From NCBI RefSeq assembly GCF_030128825.1, contig NZ_CP119127.1:4701501-4765500 (forward strand): a stretch of 64,000 nt of DNA. Direction: 5' to 3'. The stretch comes from Sphingobium sp. WTD-1. GTDB lineage: Bacteria; Pseudomonadota; Alphaproteobacteria; Sphingomonadales; Sphingomonadaceae. The translations under genes were made by a program, and so were the position numbers. The notes beneath the pieces are model-generated. The model was not told the DNA's origin and did not search any database. It saw only the letters and a list, made by a program, of their open reading frames with translations. Of this stretch, positions 35,749 through 47,086 are shown one piece after another; position 1 is the first letter of the stretch; each line of letters opens with the position of its first letter.

Positions 35749-37175
35749 GGGGTCACCATCCGATCGGCTGGAGCGATGCTTATTCCCAGTTCGGCGAGCA
35801 ACTGGCCATTTTTCGCCAGCAATGCAAAGCGGGACAAATCCCGTTCCGCCAGGGTCTCGACAAGGCTGGTGAGAGCCAGAAAATAGCTGTCCTCGGAATA
35901 TATCAGGTCGTAGAGCGTCCCATCCAGCGCCTCGAACCGGGTTGCAACGACATCCCTGGCGTCGCGATTGGCTCGATAACTCGCCTGCGCCGCGACAAGC
36001 TGCGCCTCCACCCCCTTAAGGTCCGCCAGCGCCATTTGGGCGTCGCGCAAGGCTTCCTGGCGTACACGGGCAGCATAGGCCTCTGCGGCGTCCGCCCGCG
36101 CCGTGGCCTGGTCCGCCCGTGCATTGATCCCGGCCCCCAGTTGGGCCCGGACGATGATACGCCCACGAATGTCGTAATCATCCGGATTTTCGAACAAGCC
36201 GTATCGGCTTGCTTCCAGCCCCGCTGCGATGGTCGGCAACCGTTCCGCACGGGCTGCACGGGCGTCCTGTCGCGCGGCACGCGCTTCGGCATCGGCACGC
36301 AGAACGGCCGGCGAGCGCAGAACCAGCGCCTCCAGCGCATCGCTTTCATCGCGAATATCGATATATGGCAACGGCCCACGCGCAATTTCCGCCGGTACAT
36401 CATGGCCCGTCAGCGATCGATACTGTGCCTCGGCGCTGCCCCGGTCACGACGAAAGCCCGCAAGACGCATTTCCACCGAAGCAATCGAACTGTCGAGGCG
36501 AGGCAGGTCGCCCCGCGCCGAATAGCCGCGCGCGATGCGCCGTTCCAGCGCCGTTCGGAACCGCTGCTGCCGCGCAATATATTCGATTGCCGCCTGCTCC
36601 ATCCATCGCTGGGCGAGGATCGAATACCAGGCCGTAATTGTTCGAATGGCAACATCCTGCCCATAGCCCTGCGTGGTCGAACGGGCCGCTTCCACCCTCG
36701 CCGTTCCCGCCCCGATCCGATTGGATGCCGTTCCAAAATCGAGCAACCGTTGGCGCACGGATGCGATGGCATCTGTACGCCCTCTGGGACGCGCCCTTTC
36801 GATCACATTGTCGGGATCATCAGAAAAATTGCGTGCGAGCGACCGGTTGGCGTCAACACTGAGGTCCACGGACGGGAACAGGGCCGATCGGGCCTGAACA
36901 CGGGCAGCCTCGGCCTCATGCTCACCAGCGCGCCCTTCCTCGATCAATGCATTGTTCCGGACCGCAGCCGCCACTTCCGAACGGAAAAAGGCGCCGCTGC
37001 TGGTTTGGTCGATCAAGGCGAGTACCGGATCATTCGTCGCCGGCGCTGAGAAGGGATTGGGATTGGGGGGAACGACCAATCGATCCTGGCACCAGGCTGG
37101 AATGATCGATGCACTGTTGAACGCAATGACCAGCCCTAAAAGCTTCGGCTTACACCAAAGATTTTCGTTCCTCAT
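35745..37175 (-). CDS. TolC-family outer-membrane channel of the type I system
   Basis: A 476-residue outer membrane efflux protein and first gene of the transporter operon. It shows a signal segment (LLGLVIAFNSASIIPAWC), then two homologous OEP halves rich in helical Ala/Arg/Glu/Gln (QARSALFPSVDLSVDANRS and RAERLPTIAAGLEASRYG mark the start of each). Starts at 37175, 37190 or 37202 are possible; the first gives the shortest sensible signal peptide. Upstream lies about 250 bp of AT-rich DNA that must contain the operon promoter. With HlyD and ABC it completes a protease exporter. Confidence 0.88.
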   Translation of the reverse strand: MRNENLWCKPKLLGLVIAFNSASIIPAWCQDRLVVPPNPNPFSAPATNDPVLALIDQTSSGAFFRSEVAAAVRNNALIEEGRAGEHEAEAARVQARSALFPSVDLSVDANRSLARNFSDDPDNVIERARPRGRTDAIASVRQRLLDFGTASNRIGAGTARVEAARSTTQGYGQDVAIRTITAWYSILAQRWMEQAAIEYIARQQRFRTALERRIARGYSARGDLPRLDSSIASVEMRLAGFRRDRGSAEAQYRSLTGHDVPAEIARGPLPYIDIRDESDALEALVLRSPAVLRADAEARAARQDARAARAERLPTIAAGLEASRYGLFENPDDYDIRGRIIVRAQLGAGINARADQATARADAAEAYAARVRQEALRDAQMALADLKGVEAQLVAAQASYRANRDARDVVATRFEALDGTLYDLIYSEDSYFLALTSLVETLAERDLSRFALLAKNGQLLAELGISIAPADRMVTP

Positions 37176-37202
37176 TGAGCCTGTTATCATTGACACTCGC
37201 AC

Positions 37203-37712
37203 AGAACCCCAACCGTGCTAAAGCCTCATTTTCCAACCATGACTCACCCCAAGCTTCGCCATGATCTTCAGCATCCAACAATGCCTGAACAAATAATATG
37301 ACACAACTCCATAAAAAACGATGCTCATATTACATATTTGGTAAATTTATTTAGCCATCACATTATGATATCACTGTACCATCGATAATCATCCATATTT
37401 TCAGTATATTTAGCCCGAACCCTATATTGCAGTGCGCGAGCGACGATGTTCGCTGCAATTCCAAAAAATGTCGATCAGGCTTACAATGGGATTGATGGGC
37501 CATGCGTCATTAACCTTCATCACGCCCTTATTTTCGCCAATCAACACAATTGGCACGACGCCTGCTTCTCCCCGTGCATTCCCACCGTTCAACTACCCGG
37601 GGGATGCCGGCACGGTCTCCGCCGGCATCCCCCACCCGGTGGCCCTCCTCCTCCTTCTTGCCGCGCGGATCGCTCCGCTTCATTCGTTATGCATGACGAA
37701 GGGGACGGCGCG
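37203..37712. other. Divergent AT-rich promoter region with a 13-bp hairpin
   Basis: The first 240 bp are AT-rich, unlike the surrounding DNA, and should hold promoters for the TolC operon and the aminotransferase. At 37599-37611 and 37621-37633 GGGGGATGCCGGC pairs exactly with GCCGGCATCCCCC across 9 nt, about 80 bp before the aminotransferase start, so it would be in its 5' leader. A 94-codon open frame here has no features of a real protein. Confidence 0.55.
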
Positions 37713-38969
37713 ATGAACAAGCGGGACATGCTCAAAATAAGTGCCACGGCCGCCATGAGCCTGATGCTGAGCAAAGGCAGCATGGCGCAAGCCCTCGCTC
37801 AACCACCAGCCGATCTGGCACGAAACGAGCCCTTCTGGGCCGCGCTCCGCGCCCATTACCGGACCGACAATCGCTTCATCAATCTGGAGAATGGCTTCTA
37901 CTGCTTCCAGCCCGATACCATCCTCGACGCCCATTTCGCGAATGTCCGGGCGATCAATGGCGAGGCGTCACATTATATGCGCACGAAGCTCGAGGCCGAT
38001 GTGCTGAAGGTCCGTGGTCAGGTCGCGCGGCTGGCCGGCTGCCCGGTCGAGGAACTGGTCGTCACCCGCAACACCACGGAATCGCTCGACACCATCATCA
38101 ACGGCATCGACTGGAAACCGGGCGACGAGGCGGTGATGGCGACCCAGGATTATGGGTCGATGATCGACATGTTCGCCTTGCAGGCGCGGCGCCATGGCAT
38201 GGTCAACCGCATCGTCGAGGTGCCGCTCCACCCGAAAAACGATGCCGAGATCATCGACGTCTATAGCGCCGCCCTGACCGATCGCACCCGCCTGCTGATG
38301 GTATCCCACATTGTCGGCGGCACCGGCCAGGTGCTGCCGGTCAAGGCGATCTGTGCGATGGCGCAGGAACGCGGCGTGCCGGTGATGGTCGACGGCGCCC
38401 ACAGCTTTGCTCATCTCGACTTCGCCATTCCGGATCTGGGCTGCGACTATTATGGCGCGTCGCTGCACAAATGGCTGTCGGCGCCGCTCGGCCTTGGCCT
38501 GCTCTGGGTGCGGCGCGATCGCATACCGGCGTTATGGCCGATGTTCGGCGATGCCAGCATGGCGGACGACGATATCCGCAAGCTCAACCATCGCGGCACC
38601 CACCCGATCCACAGCGACCTGACGCTCGCGACCGCCATCGCCTTCCACGAAACGATCGGCGCATCGCGCAAGCTCGCCCGGCTGCGCCATCTGCAAAGCT
38701 ATTGGACCAGCAAGGTGAGTGTCCTGCCCAATATCCGGCTCAACACGCCCGCTGACCCGGCGCGGACCTGCGCCATCGCCAATGTCGGTGTGGAGGGCAT
38801 CGCCCCGGCACAGCTCGCGGCGATGTTGATGGACAGATATGGCATCTACACCGTCGCGATCGATCGCGGCACGGTGCAGGGCGTGCGCGTCACGCCCCAG
38901 CTCTATACGTCGATCGCCGAGCTGGATGCGCTGGTCGCCGCCCTCACCGCCATCGCCCGCAGCGCCTGA
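37713..38969 (+). CDS. Exported class V aminotransferase (isopenicillin N epimerase-like)
   Basis: A 418-residue fold-type I PLP enzyme. The catalytic lysine is in GASLHKWLSAPLGLGLLW, with VMVDGAHSFAHLDF supplying the cofactor aspartate and histidine and TRNTTESLDTIINGI the phosphate loop. The N-terminus (MNKRDMLKISATAAMSLMLS) has a Lys-Arg pair and hydrophobic stretch like a relaxed Tat signal, which suits export of a folded cofactor enzyme. The start follows AAGGGGACGG. It is divergent from the secretion operon. Members of this family include cysteine desulfurase-like and epimerase enzymes; the substrate is unknown. Confidence 0.82.
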   Translation: MNKRDMLKISATAAMSLMLSKGSMAQALAQPPADLARNEPFWAALRAHYRTDNRFINLENGFYCFQPDTILDAHFANVRAINGEASHYMRTKLEADVLKVRGQVARLAGCPVEELVVTRNTTESLDTIINGIDWKPGDEAVMATQDYGSMIDMFALQARRHGMVNRIVEVPLHPKNDAEIIDVYSAALTDRTRLLMVSHIVGGTGQVLPVKAICAMAQERGVPVMVDGAHSFAHLDFAIPDLGCDYYGASLHKWLSAPLGLGLLWVRRDRIPALWPMFGDASMADDDIRKLNHRGTHPIHSDLTLATAIAFHETIGASRKLARLRHLQSYWTSKVSVLPNIRLNTPADPARTCAIANVGVEGIAPAQLAAMLMDRYGIYTVAIDRGTVQGVRVTPQLYTSIAELDALVAALTAIARSA

Positions 38970-38979
38970 GCCCCAAAAG

Positions 38980-39014
38980 AAAAAGGGCGGCCCGACCAGC
39001 GGACCGCCCCTTAC
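38980..39014 (+). terminator. Terminator after the aminotransferase gene
   Basis: An A-rich run followed by GGGCGGCCC, a 7-nt loop region and GGACCGCCCC forms a stem with one mismatch, starting 10 bp after the stop codon. It also lies just beyond the stop of the convergent grxD gene. Confidence 0.65.
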
Positions 39015-39035
39015 TCTCTCATCCTGAAACGGGGA

Positions 39036-39368
39036 TCAGTTCGCCGCAGCGACGCCGTTGTCGGTCATCAACTGCTGCAGTTCGCCAGCCTCATACATTT
39101 CCATCATGATGTCGCTGCCGCCGACAAATTCGCCCTTCACATAGAGCTGGGGAATGGTCGGCCAGTCGGAGAAGGCCTTGATGCCCTGGCGGACCGCCTG
39201 GTCCTGCAGCACGTCGACCGTCTCGTAATTCACGCCCAGATGCTCCAGGATCGCGATCGCGCGGCTGGAAAAGCCGCACTGGGGGAAGAGCGGCGTGCCC
39301 TTCATGAAGAGCACCACGTCATTGCCGTTGACGATGTCGGCGATCCGCTGCTGCACGGCGTCGGTCAT
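39036..39368 (-). CDS. grxD: Monothiol glutaredoxin, Grx4 family
   Basis: A 110-residue monothiol glutaredoxin that carries 2Fe-2S clusters together with BolA proteins. The active site is CGFSS (usual form CGFS) after MKGTPLFPQ, and the WPTIPQLYVKGEFVGGSDIM segment holds the glutathione-binding TIPQ and GGSD motifs. It is the last of three small genes on this strand; the bolA gene lies 64 bp upstream, which supports the Grx4-BolA partnership. Confidence 0.95.
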   Translation of the reverse strand: MTDAVQQRIADIVNGNDVVLFMKGTPLFPQCGFSSRAIAILEHLGVNYETVDVLQDQAVRQGIKAFSDWPTIPQLYVKGEFVGGSDIMMEMYEAGELQQLMTDNGVAAAN

Positions 39369-39432
39369 TTCACTGGGTCCAATTCTTTGTCTGGCGTCGC
39401 CGCGCGGCGGGACGCAAATGTCGCTATGGCGG

Positions 39433-39666
39433 TTAGTTGGGAACGGCGGTGGTCAGTTGCAAGGCATGGAGCACCCCGCCCATGCGTCCGCCCAGCGCCG
39501 CATAGACGGCGCGCTGCTGCGCCACGCGGGTCATGCCCCGAAAGCTTTCGGACACGACCTTCGCCGCATAATGATCGCCGTCGCCGGCCAAGTCGGTAAT
39601 CTCGACCTGCGCATCCGGGATCGCGGTCTTGATCATCTCGGCAATATCGTCTGCTGCCATCGGCAT
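39433..39666 (-). CDS. BolA-family protein
   Basis: A 77-residue BolA-like protein of the short IbaG/BolA2 type. Key features are the IAEMIKTAIPDAQVEITDLAGDGDHY N-terminal part, with the DGDHY motif providing the cluster-ligand histidine loop, and VSESFRGMTRVAQQRAVYAAL with the invariant histidine/arginine helix region. It is encoded 64 bp before the monothiol glutaredoxin and 13 bp after the DUF1476 gene. It probably acts with GrxD in iron-sulfur trafficking. Confidence 0.93.
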   Translation of the reverse strand: MPMAADDIAEMIKTAIPDAQVEITDLAGDGDHYAAKVVSESFRGMTRVAQQRAVYAALGGRMGGVLHALQLTTAVPN

Positions 39667-39679
39667 GGCGATACCTGCC

Positions 39680-40003
39680 TTACTGCGCTTCGATGAACAT
39701 GCGGCGGGCGATCACCGCCTGCTCGTCGAGCGCGGTGCGCACGCCGGCCTCATCCACCTCAAGGCCCGCCTGGGTCATGTCGCCCAGCAGCTTGCGGATG
39801 ACGTCCTCGTCGCCCGCTTCCTCGAAATCGGCCTGCACGACAGCCTTGGCATAGGCGTCGGTTTCCTCAGGCGTCAGGCCCATCTTCGCGGCCGCCCACT
39901 CGCCCAGCAGGCGGTTGCGGCGCGCCTGGATGCGGAACTGCATCTCCTGGTCGTGCGCGAACATATTTTCAAATGCGCGCTCGCGGTCGTCGAAAGTGGT
40001 CAT
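39680..40003 (-). CDS. DUF1476 protein, F1-ATPase zeta-type inhibitor
   Basis: A 107-residue alphaproteobacterial protein of the DUF1476 family. The family includes the zeta subunit that inhibits the F1Fo-ATPase of Paracoccus by inserting its N-terminus. The characteristic start MTTFDDRERAFENMFAHDQE and the RRNRLLGEWAAAKMG block are present, followed by a four-helix C-terminal part. It is first in a short operon with the BolA and Grx genes. Confidence 0.92.
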   Translation of the reverse strand: MTTFDDRERAFENMFAHDQEMQFRIQARRNRLLGEWAAAKMGLTPEETDAYAKAVVQADFEEAGDEDVIRKLLGDMTQAGLEVDEAGVRTALDEQAVIARRMFIEAQ

Positions 40004-40060
40004 GCGTGAAGCCCTGTTGAAATGCGTCTGTCGCGCTCAGAGATAGGCGGAACCGCGCCT

Positions 40061-40654
40061 TTAGGCAACGGCCGGCACCAGCCAGGGGCGCAATGCCGCA
40101 TCCTTCGCCTCGAACGAGTCGATCACATCCGCCTCGTCCAGGGTCAGGCCGATCTCGTCCAGGCCGCCCAGCAGGCAATGCTTGCGGAACGGATCGATCT
40201 CGAAGCTGAAGCGATCCTGATATTGGGTGGTGACGCTCTGCTGCTCCAGATCGACATGGATCGGATCGGTCTTGGCGACCTCCATCAGCCGGTCGATCGC
40301 CTCCTGCGGCAGCACCACGGTCAATATGCCGTTCTTGAATGCATTGCCCGAAAAGATGTCGGAGAAGCTCGGCGCGATCACCACCTTGATGCCCAGATCG
40401 CCCAGCGCCCAGGCGGCATGTTCACGGCTGGAGCCGCAGCCGAAATTGTCGCCCGCGATCAGGATCGGGCTGCCGGCATATTCGGGATCGTCAAAGACAT
40501 TGCCCGGCTCCTTGCGCAGCACCTCGAACGCGCCCTTGCCAAGGCCGGCGCGCGAAATCGTCTTGAGCCAGTGCGCCGGGATGACGATGTCGGTGTCGAC
40601 ATTCTTCATCCCGAACGGATAGGCCCGGCCGTCAACGGTAGTCAGCTTGTCCAT
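40061..40654 (-). CDS. leuD: 3-Isopropylmalate dehydratase small subunit
   Basis: A 197-residue subunit of isopropylmalate isomerase in leucine synthesis. Signature segments are [39 protein letters not shown] and [21 protein letters not shown]. The start codon shares a base with the stop of a 37-codon gene (TGATG), which in turn overlaps leuC, so translation is coupled across all three. Confidence 0.96.
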   Translation of the reverse strand: MDKLTTVDGRAYPFGMKNVDTDIVIPAHWLKTISRAGLGKGAFEVLRKEPGNVFDDPEYAGSPILIAGDNFGCGSSREHAAWALGDLGIKVVIAPSFSDIFSGNAFKNGILTVVLPQEAIDRLMEVAKTDPIHVDLEQQSVTTQYQDRFSFEIDPFRKHCLLGGLDEIGLTLDEADVIDSFEAKDAALRPWLVPAVA

Positions 40655-40767
40655 CAGTGCGCCCGCTTCGCCTCCACCGCAGGACCGTCCTCAGCGCGGC
40701 CCAGCGTCGCGGCCATCGCCGCACTGGCCAGCGCGCCCAGCGCCAGCACCCAGAATACCTTCTTCAT
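40654..40767 (-). CDS. Micro-gene of 37 codons between leuC and leuD
   Basis: The frame begins at ATG 40767 inside the leuC stop (ATGA overlap) and ends TGA at 40654, overlapping the leuD start by one base. The product is [20 protein letters not shown] followed by 17 residues ([17 protein letters not shown]). The first half is a textbook signal peptide or membrane anchor with an AMA cleavage site; the rest is charged. The tight junctions on both sides favour a translated gene or a coupling peptide. Function unknown. Confidence 0.6.
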   Translation of the reverse strand: MKKVFWVLALGALASAAMAATLGRAEDGPAVEAKRAH

Positions 40768-42215
40768 GCGACCATCCCCTCTTTTTCACCCATCAATGCG
40801 CGCACATCGGTCAACCGCCCGGTCAGCGCGGCCGCCGCCGCCATTTCCGGCGAGACCAGATGCGTGCGCGATCCCGGACCCTGGCGGCCCATGAAATTGC
40901 GGTTGCTGGTCGATGCGCAGCGTTCGCCGGCCGGCACCTTGTCCGGGTTCATGCCCAGGCATGCCGAACAGCCCGGCTCGCGCCATTCGAAACCGGCGTC
41001 GAGGAAGATGCGGTCCAGCCCCTCGGCCTCGGCCATGCGCTTGACCAGGCCCGATCCCGGCACGACCATCGCATGCTTGATGCCGACGGCGATATGCCGC
41101 CCTTTCAGCAAGCCGGCGGCGGCGCGCAGATCCTCGATCCGGCTGTTGGTGCAGCTGCCGATGAAGACATGCTCGATCGCAACATCTTCCATCTTCTGCC
41201 CGGCGGACAGGCCCATATAGTCGAGCGACTTCTGCGCGGCGGCGCGCTTCGACGCATCGGCGAAGCTTTCGGGATCCGGCACCACGCCGGTCACCGGCAC
41301 GACATCCTCGGGGCTGGTGCCCCAGGTGACGTTGGGGACGATGTCGGCCGCGTCGATCACGACCGTCTTGTCGAACACCGCGCCTTCATCCGTGTGCAGC
41401 GTCTTCCACCAGGCGACGGCCGCATCCCAGTCGGCACCCTTGGGCGCCATCGGACGGCCCTCGATATAGGCGAAGGTCTTTTCGTCCGGCGCGAACAGGC
41501 CGGATCGGGCGCCCGCCTCGATCGACATGTTGGCGACGGTCAGGCGGCCCTCGATCGACATGTCGCGGAACACCGACCCGCGATATTCCATGACGTATCC
41601 GGTGCCGCCGGCAGTGCCGATCGTGCCGCAGATCGCCAGCGCCACATCCTTGGGGGTGACGCCATAGCCCAGTTCGCCCTCAACCACGACCTGCATGGTC
41701 TTGGACTGTTTCAGCAGCAGCGTCTGGGTCGCCAGCACATGCTCGACCTCGGACGTGCCGATGCCGAAGGCCAGCGCGCCCAGCGCGCCGTGCGAGCTGG
41801 TATGGCTGTCGCCGCAGACCAGAGTGGTGCCCGGCAGGGTGAAGCCCTGTTCCGGGCCGACGACATGGACGATGCCCTGTTCCGGGTCCGCGTCACCGAT
41901 CAGGCGCACGCCGAATTCGGGCGCATTGCGTTCCAGCGCGGCAAGCTGCTGCGCGCTTTCCGGGTCGGCGATCGGGATGCGATGCCCCTCGGCGTCGCGG
42001 CGCGGCGTGGTCGGCAAATTATGGTCGGGGACCGCAAGGGTCAGGTCGGGCCGGCGCACCTTGCGTCCAGCCAGGCGTAGGCCTTCGAACGCCTGCGGGC
42101 TCGTCACTTCATGCACGAGGTGACGATCGATATAGATCAGGCAGGTTCCATCGGGACGCCGTTCAACGACATGCGCGTCCCAGATCTTCTCATAGAGGGT
42201 GCGTGGCTTAACCAT
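40764..42215 (-). CDS. leuC: 3-Isopropylmalate dehydratase large subunit
   Basis: A 483-residue 4Fe-4S aconitase-family enzyme. Cluster cysteines are in IGSCTNSR and [11 protein letters not shown]; other family blocks are [43 protein letters not shown] and [16 protein letters not shown]. The start has a very strong ribosome site, GGGGGAGGGGACC. It is the first gene of leuC-microgene-leuD. The 99 bp upstream hold no obvious leader peptide. Confidence 0.97.
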   Translation of the reverse strand: MVKPRTLYEKIWDAHVVERRPDGTCLIYIDRHLVHEVTSPQAFEGLRLAGRKVRRPDLTLAVPDHNLPTTPRRDAEGHRIPIADPESAQQLAALERNAPEFGVRLIGDADPEQGIVHVVGPEQGFTLPGTTLVCGDSHTSSHGALGALAFGIGTSEVEHVLATQTLLLKQSKTMQVVVEGELGYGVTPKDVALAICGTIGTAGGTGYVMEYRGSVFRDMSIEGRLTVANMSIEAGARSGLFAPDEKTFAYIEGRPMAPKGADWDAAVAWWKTLHTDEGAVFDKTVVIDAADIVPNVTWGTSPEDVVPVTGVVPDPESFADASKRAAAQKSLDYMGLSAGQKMEDVAIEHVFIGSCTNSRIEDLRAAAGLLKGRHIAVGIKHAMVVPGSGLVKRMAEAEGLDRIFLDAGFEWREPGCSACLGMNPDKVPAGERCASTSNRNFMGRQGPGSRTHLVSPEMAAAAALTGRLTDVRALMGEKEGMVA

Positions 42216-42314
42216 GGTCCCCTCCCCCTAGACCCGTAAGGCGCGAGGGGAAAGGGGGAGAAACGGAGCTTGCGATGGAAAATATGCGTTTTTCGCAAGG
42301 CTGAAGCAATAATG

Positions 42315-43001
42315 TTACGCCGCGCGATAATCCTCGACCACGCGGCCGACTGCCGCCAGTTCCGCCTCATGGCCCTCCTCGCGCCAGGTCTCGGCCAGCG
42401 CCGCCTGTTCCCATTCGCGCATCGCGGGATGGGCCAGCATGGTTTCGACCCAGCCGCGCGCGATCGGCCCGACATCCAGGCCATAGCTGCGCACCCGGAA
42501 GGCGACCGGCGCATAGAAGGCGTCGAGTGCGCTGAATTGCGCACCCGCCAGATAGGGGCCGCCAAAGCGCGCCAGCCCCTGCTCCCAGAGTTCGCGCAGC
42601 CGGGCGATATCCTTGTTGAGCGCCGGCTCGATCAGGTTCAGCTCCACCCGCACCCCGACATTCATCGTGCAGGTCGACCGCAGCGCGGAAAAGCCGCTGT
42701 GCATTTCCGCCACCGCGCACTGGGCAAAGGCGCGCGCATCGGCATCGGCAGGCCAGACGCCCGCATGCCGGTCGGCCAGATAGAGAAGGATGCCGAGCGA
42801 ATCCCAGACCGTGCGGTCGCCATCGATCAGCGCCGGCACCTGCCCCGTCGGCGAAAAGCTGCGAAAGGCGCTGTAATTGACCGGCGCGGCAAAGGGCTCG
42901 ATCCGATCGGCAAAATCAATCCCCAGCCCCTTCATCAACAGCCAGGGCCGCAGCGACCAGCTCGAATAATTCCGGTTGGCGGTGATGAGCGTATAGGCCA
43001 T
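42315..43001 (-). CDS. Glutathione S-transferase family protein
   Basis: A 228-residue cytosolic GST. The thioredoxin-like N-terminal domain starts with NRNYSSWSLRPWLLMKGLGI, where the serines after Tyr are the usual catalytic/glutathione region, followed by SPTGQVPALIDGDRTVWDSL with the cis-proline and the Glu/Asp-Ser glutathione motif. The C-terminal helical domain includes GGPYLAGAQFSALDAFYAPV. It is encoded upstream of leuC on the same strand but is separated by 99 bp. The substrate is unknown. Confidence 0.9.
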   Translation of the reverse strand: MAYTLITANRNYSSWSLRPWLLMKGLGIDFADRIEPFAAPVNYSAFRSFSPTGQVPALIDGDRTVWDSLGILLYLADRHAGVWPADADARAFAQCAVAEMHSGFSALRSTCTMNVGVRVELNLIEPALNKDIARLRELWEQGLARFGGPYLAGAQFSALDAFYAPVAFRVRSYGLDVGPIARGWVETMLAHPAMREWEQAALAETWREEGHEAELAAVGRVVEDYRAA

Positions 43002-43507
43002 CGATCAATCTCCCTGTGCGTTGTGCGCGTCCCCTTAGCGCAGCGGGGAACGGCCCGACAGGCGGAACGATCCATTGGCCTGACAAGCTCAGCTTATCAG
43101 CGAAAATCGCGGATCACCGCCTCAAGTTACCGGATTGCCCTGCCGAAACCGCCAGTTCGACGCCGAGTCGAGCGGAACAACATTAGTTTTTTCAATATGT
43201 TAGAGGGAAACAATCGGAAGTTTGCGCATATGCGCCATGGGAGATTTTCGCCGAAAGCCAAAAAATGACGACAATAGAATAGGTTGACGATAGAAAGAGC
43301 CAGCCGGAACTTTACACCGGACGCATGCCTGTAGGACAGGGCCTTCATCGCGGAGGCTGCCGGGATGGGGTGGGTAGGGGACTTACAGCTATTGGGGATC
43401 GGGCGTTCATTAGCAGACATGCTTGGCGAAAACGATCCAACTATGATCGCTGAAATGCTGACTTTCCGTCATTGCGATAGCTTAACGTTTGGCTTAGCCG
43501 ATCAGCT
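43002..43507. other. Intergenic region without a supported gene
   Basis: About 500 bp of lower GC. Short open frames on both strands (for example 43127-43420, minus) lack ribosome sites and family features. Promoters for the GST gene and for the gene at 43508 must lie here; I see no clear repeat or operator. Confidence 0.4.
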
Positions 43508-43996
43508 ATGGATGACTTCTTTTCTGGCATGTCTTTCAAAGCCAAAGTCGCTGGTTGGAGCATAATCGTCGGCGCTATGGTTGTCCCATTTCTATTGATG
43601 GCGACCATCGGACGTCCTGAGCCAATGGCTCGCAGCTTGGTTCATGGCTGCTATGTTGCATCTAATGCACCAGCACTCCTTATTCGGGACGATGCGGTTT
43701 ACATCATCGAACCCGCCCGTCGCAAATTCAGCTATGTCGTGGAGCCTTCCAAAACAAGTTATCAACTGAACGTAAGACCTGCTCTGGCGCTCTCTATCCA
43801 GCCGGACGGAAGTTATATTTTCGGTGAGCAAGTGGGTGTCGGATATTTCTGGTCGCTGTTGCCCGTAGGCAACAAGAACCGCAATCGGGTCAGGCACCCA
43901 GAAGAATATGGCGGCCGATTCGAAGTCGCTGCGATTGGACCTTCGATCGTCTATACGCGAACGACTGACCCCAGCGCATGTCGCATTGTCCGCTGA
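43508..43996 (+). CDS. Hypothetical membrane-anchored protein
   Basis: A 162-residue protein with one N-terminal membrane segment (VAGWSIIVGAMVVPFLLMATI) and a soluble domain of beta-type sequence (APALLIRDDAVYIIEPARRKF, LALSIQPDGSYIFGEQVG). Two cysteines flank the domain, one after the anchor (VHGCYVA) and one at the end (DPSACRIVR), and could pair. No strong ribosome site precedes ATG 43508; ATG 43529 is an alternative. GC is well below that of the neighbours, which suggests acquired DNA. No family recognised. Confidence 0.55.
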   Translation: MDDFFSGMSFKAKVAGWSIIVGAMVVPFLLMATIGRPEPMARSLVHGCYVASNAPALLIRDDAVYIIEPARRKFSYVVEPSKTSYQLNVRPALALSIQPDGSYIFGEQVGVGYFWSLLPVGNKNRNRVRHPEEYGGRFEVAAIGPSIVYTRTTDPSACRIVR

Positions 43997-44056
43997 TCGG
44001 AAAATGCACCCGATCCACGATTGTCCTGTCTTGGTCGGAAGCCGCCCTACCCTCAT

Positions 44057-44144
44057 CCGTCATGCCGGGCTTGACCCGGCATCCCGCTTTTCGATGCTAC
44101 AGATAAAGAAGCGGGACCCCGGCTCAAGGCCGGGGTGACGATGG
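44057..44144. repeat. Palindromic intergenic repeat, GTCATGCCGGG type
   Basis: ATGCCGGGCTTGACCCGGCAT is a stem-loop, followed by AGCGGGACCCCGGCTCAAGGCCGGGGTGACG with a second stem; the outer ends CCGTCATGCC and GGGGTGACG are roughly complementary. Same class as the element at 16873. Confidence 0.78.
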
Positions 44145-44178
44145 CCGCATCTGGTCATTAACCGTCAAAATCCAACAT

Positions 44179-44246
44179 CGTCATTGCGAGCGTAGCGAAG
44201 CAATCCACCGGCGCACATGGATTGCTTCGCTACGCTCGCAATGACG
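44179..44246. repeat. Perfect 29-bp inverted repeat with 10-nt loop
   Basis: The arm at 44179-44207 (beginning CGTCATTGCGAGCGTAGCGA) pairs without mismatch to 44218-44246. The loop is CCGGCGCACA. It belongs to the widespread TCATTGCGAGCGTAGCGAAGC family of bacterial palindromic repeats. Together with the element at 44057 it fills the 350-bp gap between 43996 and 44347; both follow convergent gene ends. Confidence 0.85.
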
Positions 44247-44346
44247 GGAGATGGTCGTCAGCCGTCAACGCCCGGCATCGTCATGGCCTGCGGACACGGG
44301 CGGGGTTTGCCCCTGCCGTTGATGGCAGGGGCAAAAACGCGATGGA

Positions 44347-46947
<2,601 letters not shown>

Positions 46948-46962
46948 CGGTTTCTTCCAAAA

Positions 46963-47082
46963 ATCCTCCCCCTTTGGGGGAGGGGAACCATGCCGCAGGC
47001 ATGGTGGAGGGGTATCACGCTATCGAGGGGGTGACACCCCTCCGTCTGGCTTCGCCAGCCACCTCCCCTTCCAGGGGAGGAT
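46963..47082. repeat. 120-bp ATCCTCCCC palindromic repeat between the metH halves
   Basis: The ends ATCCTCCCC and GGGGAGGAT are complementary and inner parts form further stems (CCATGCCGCAGGCATGG; CTGGCTTCGCCAG). This is a known style of sphingomonad intergenic element. Here it fills nearly all of the gap inside the met operon and so would be transcribed as a folded mRNA segment. Confidence 0.75.
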
Positions 47083-47086
47083 GAAA

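Noticed and set aside
37432..37716. 94-codon frame upstream of the aminotransferase
   Set aside because: No ribosome site, crosses a hairpin and overlaps the real start in another frame.
43127..43420. 97-codon minus-strand frame upstream of the GST gene
   Set aside because: No ribosome site or recognisable features; hydrophobic and basic runs look random.
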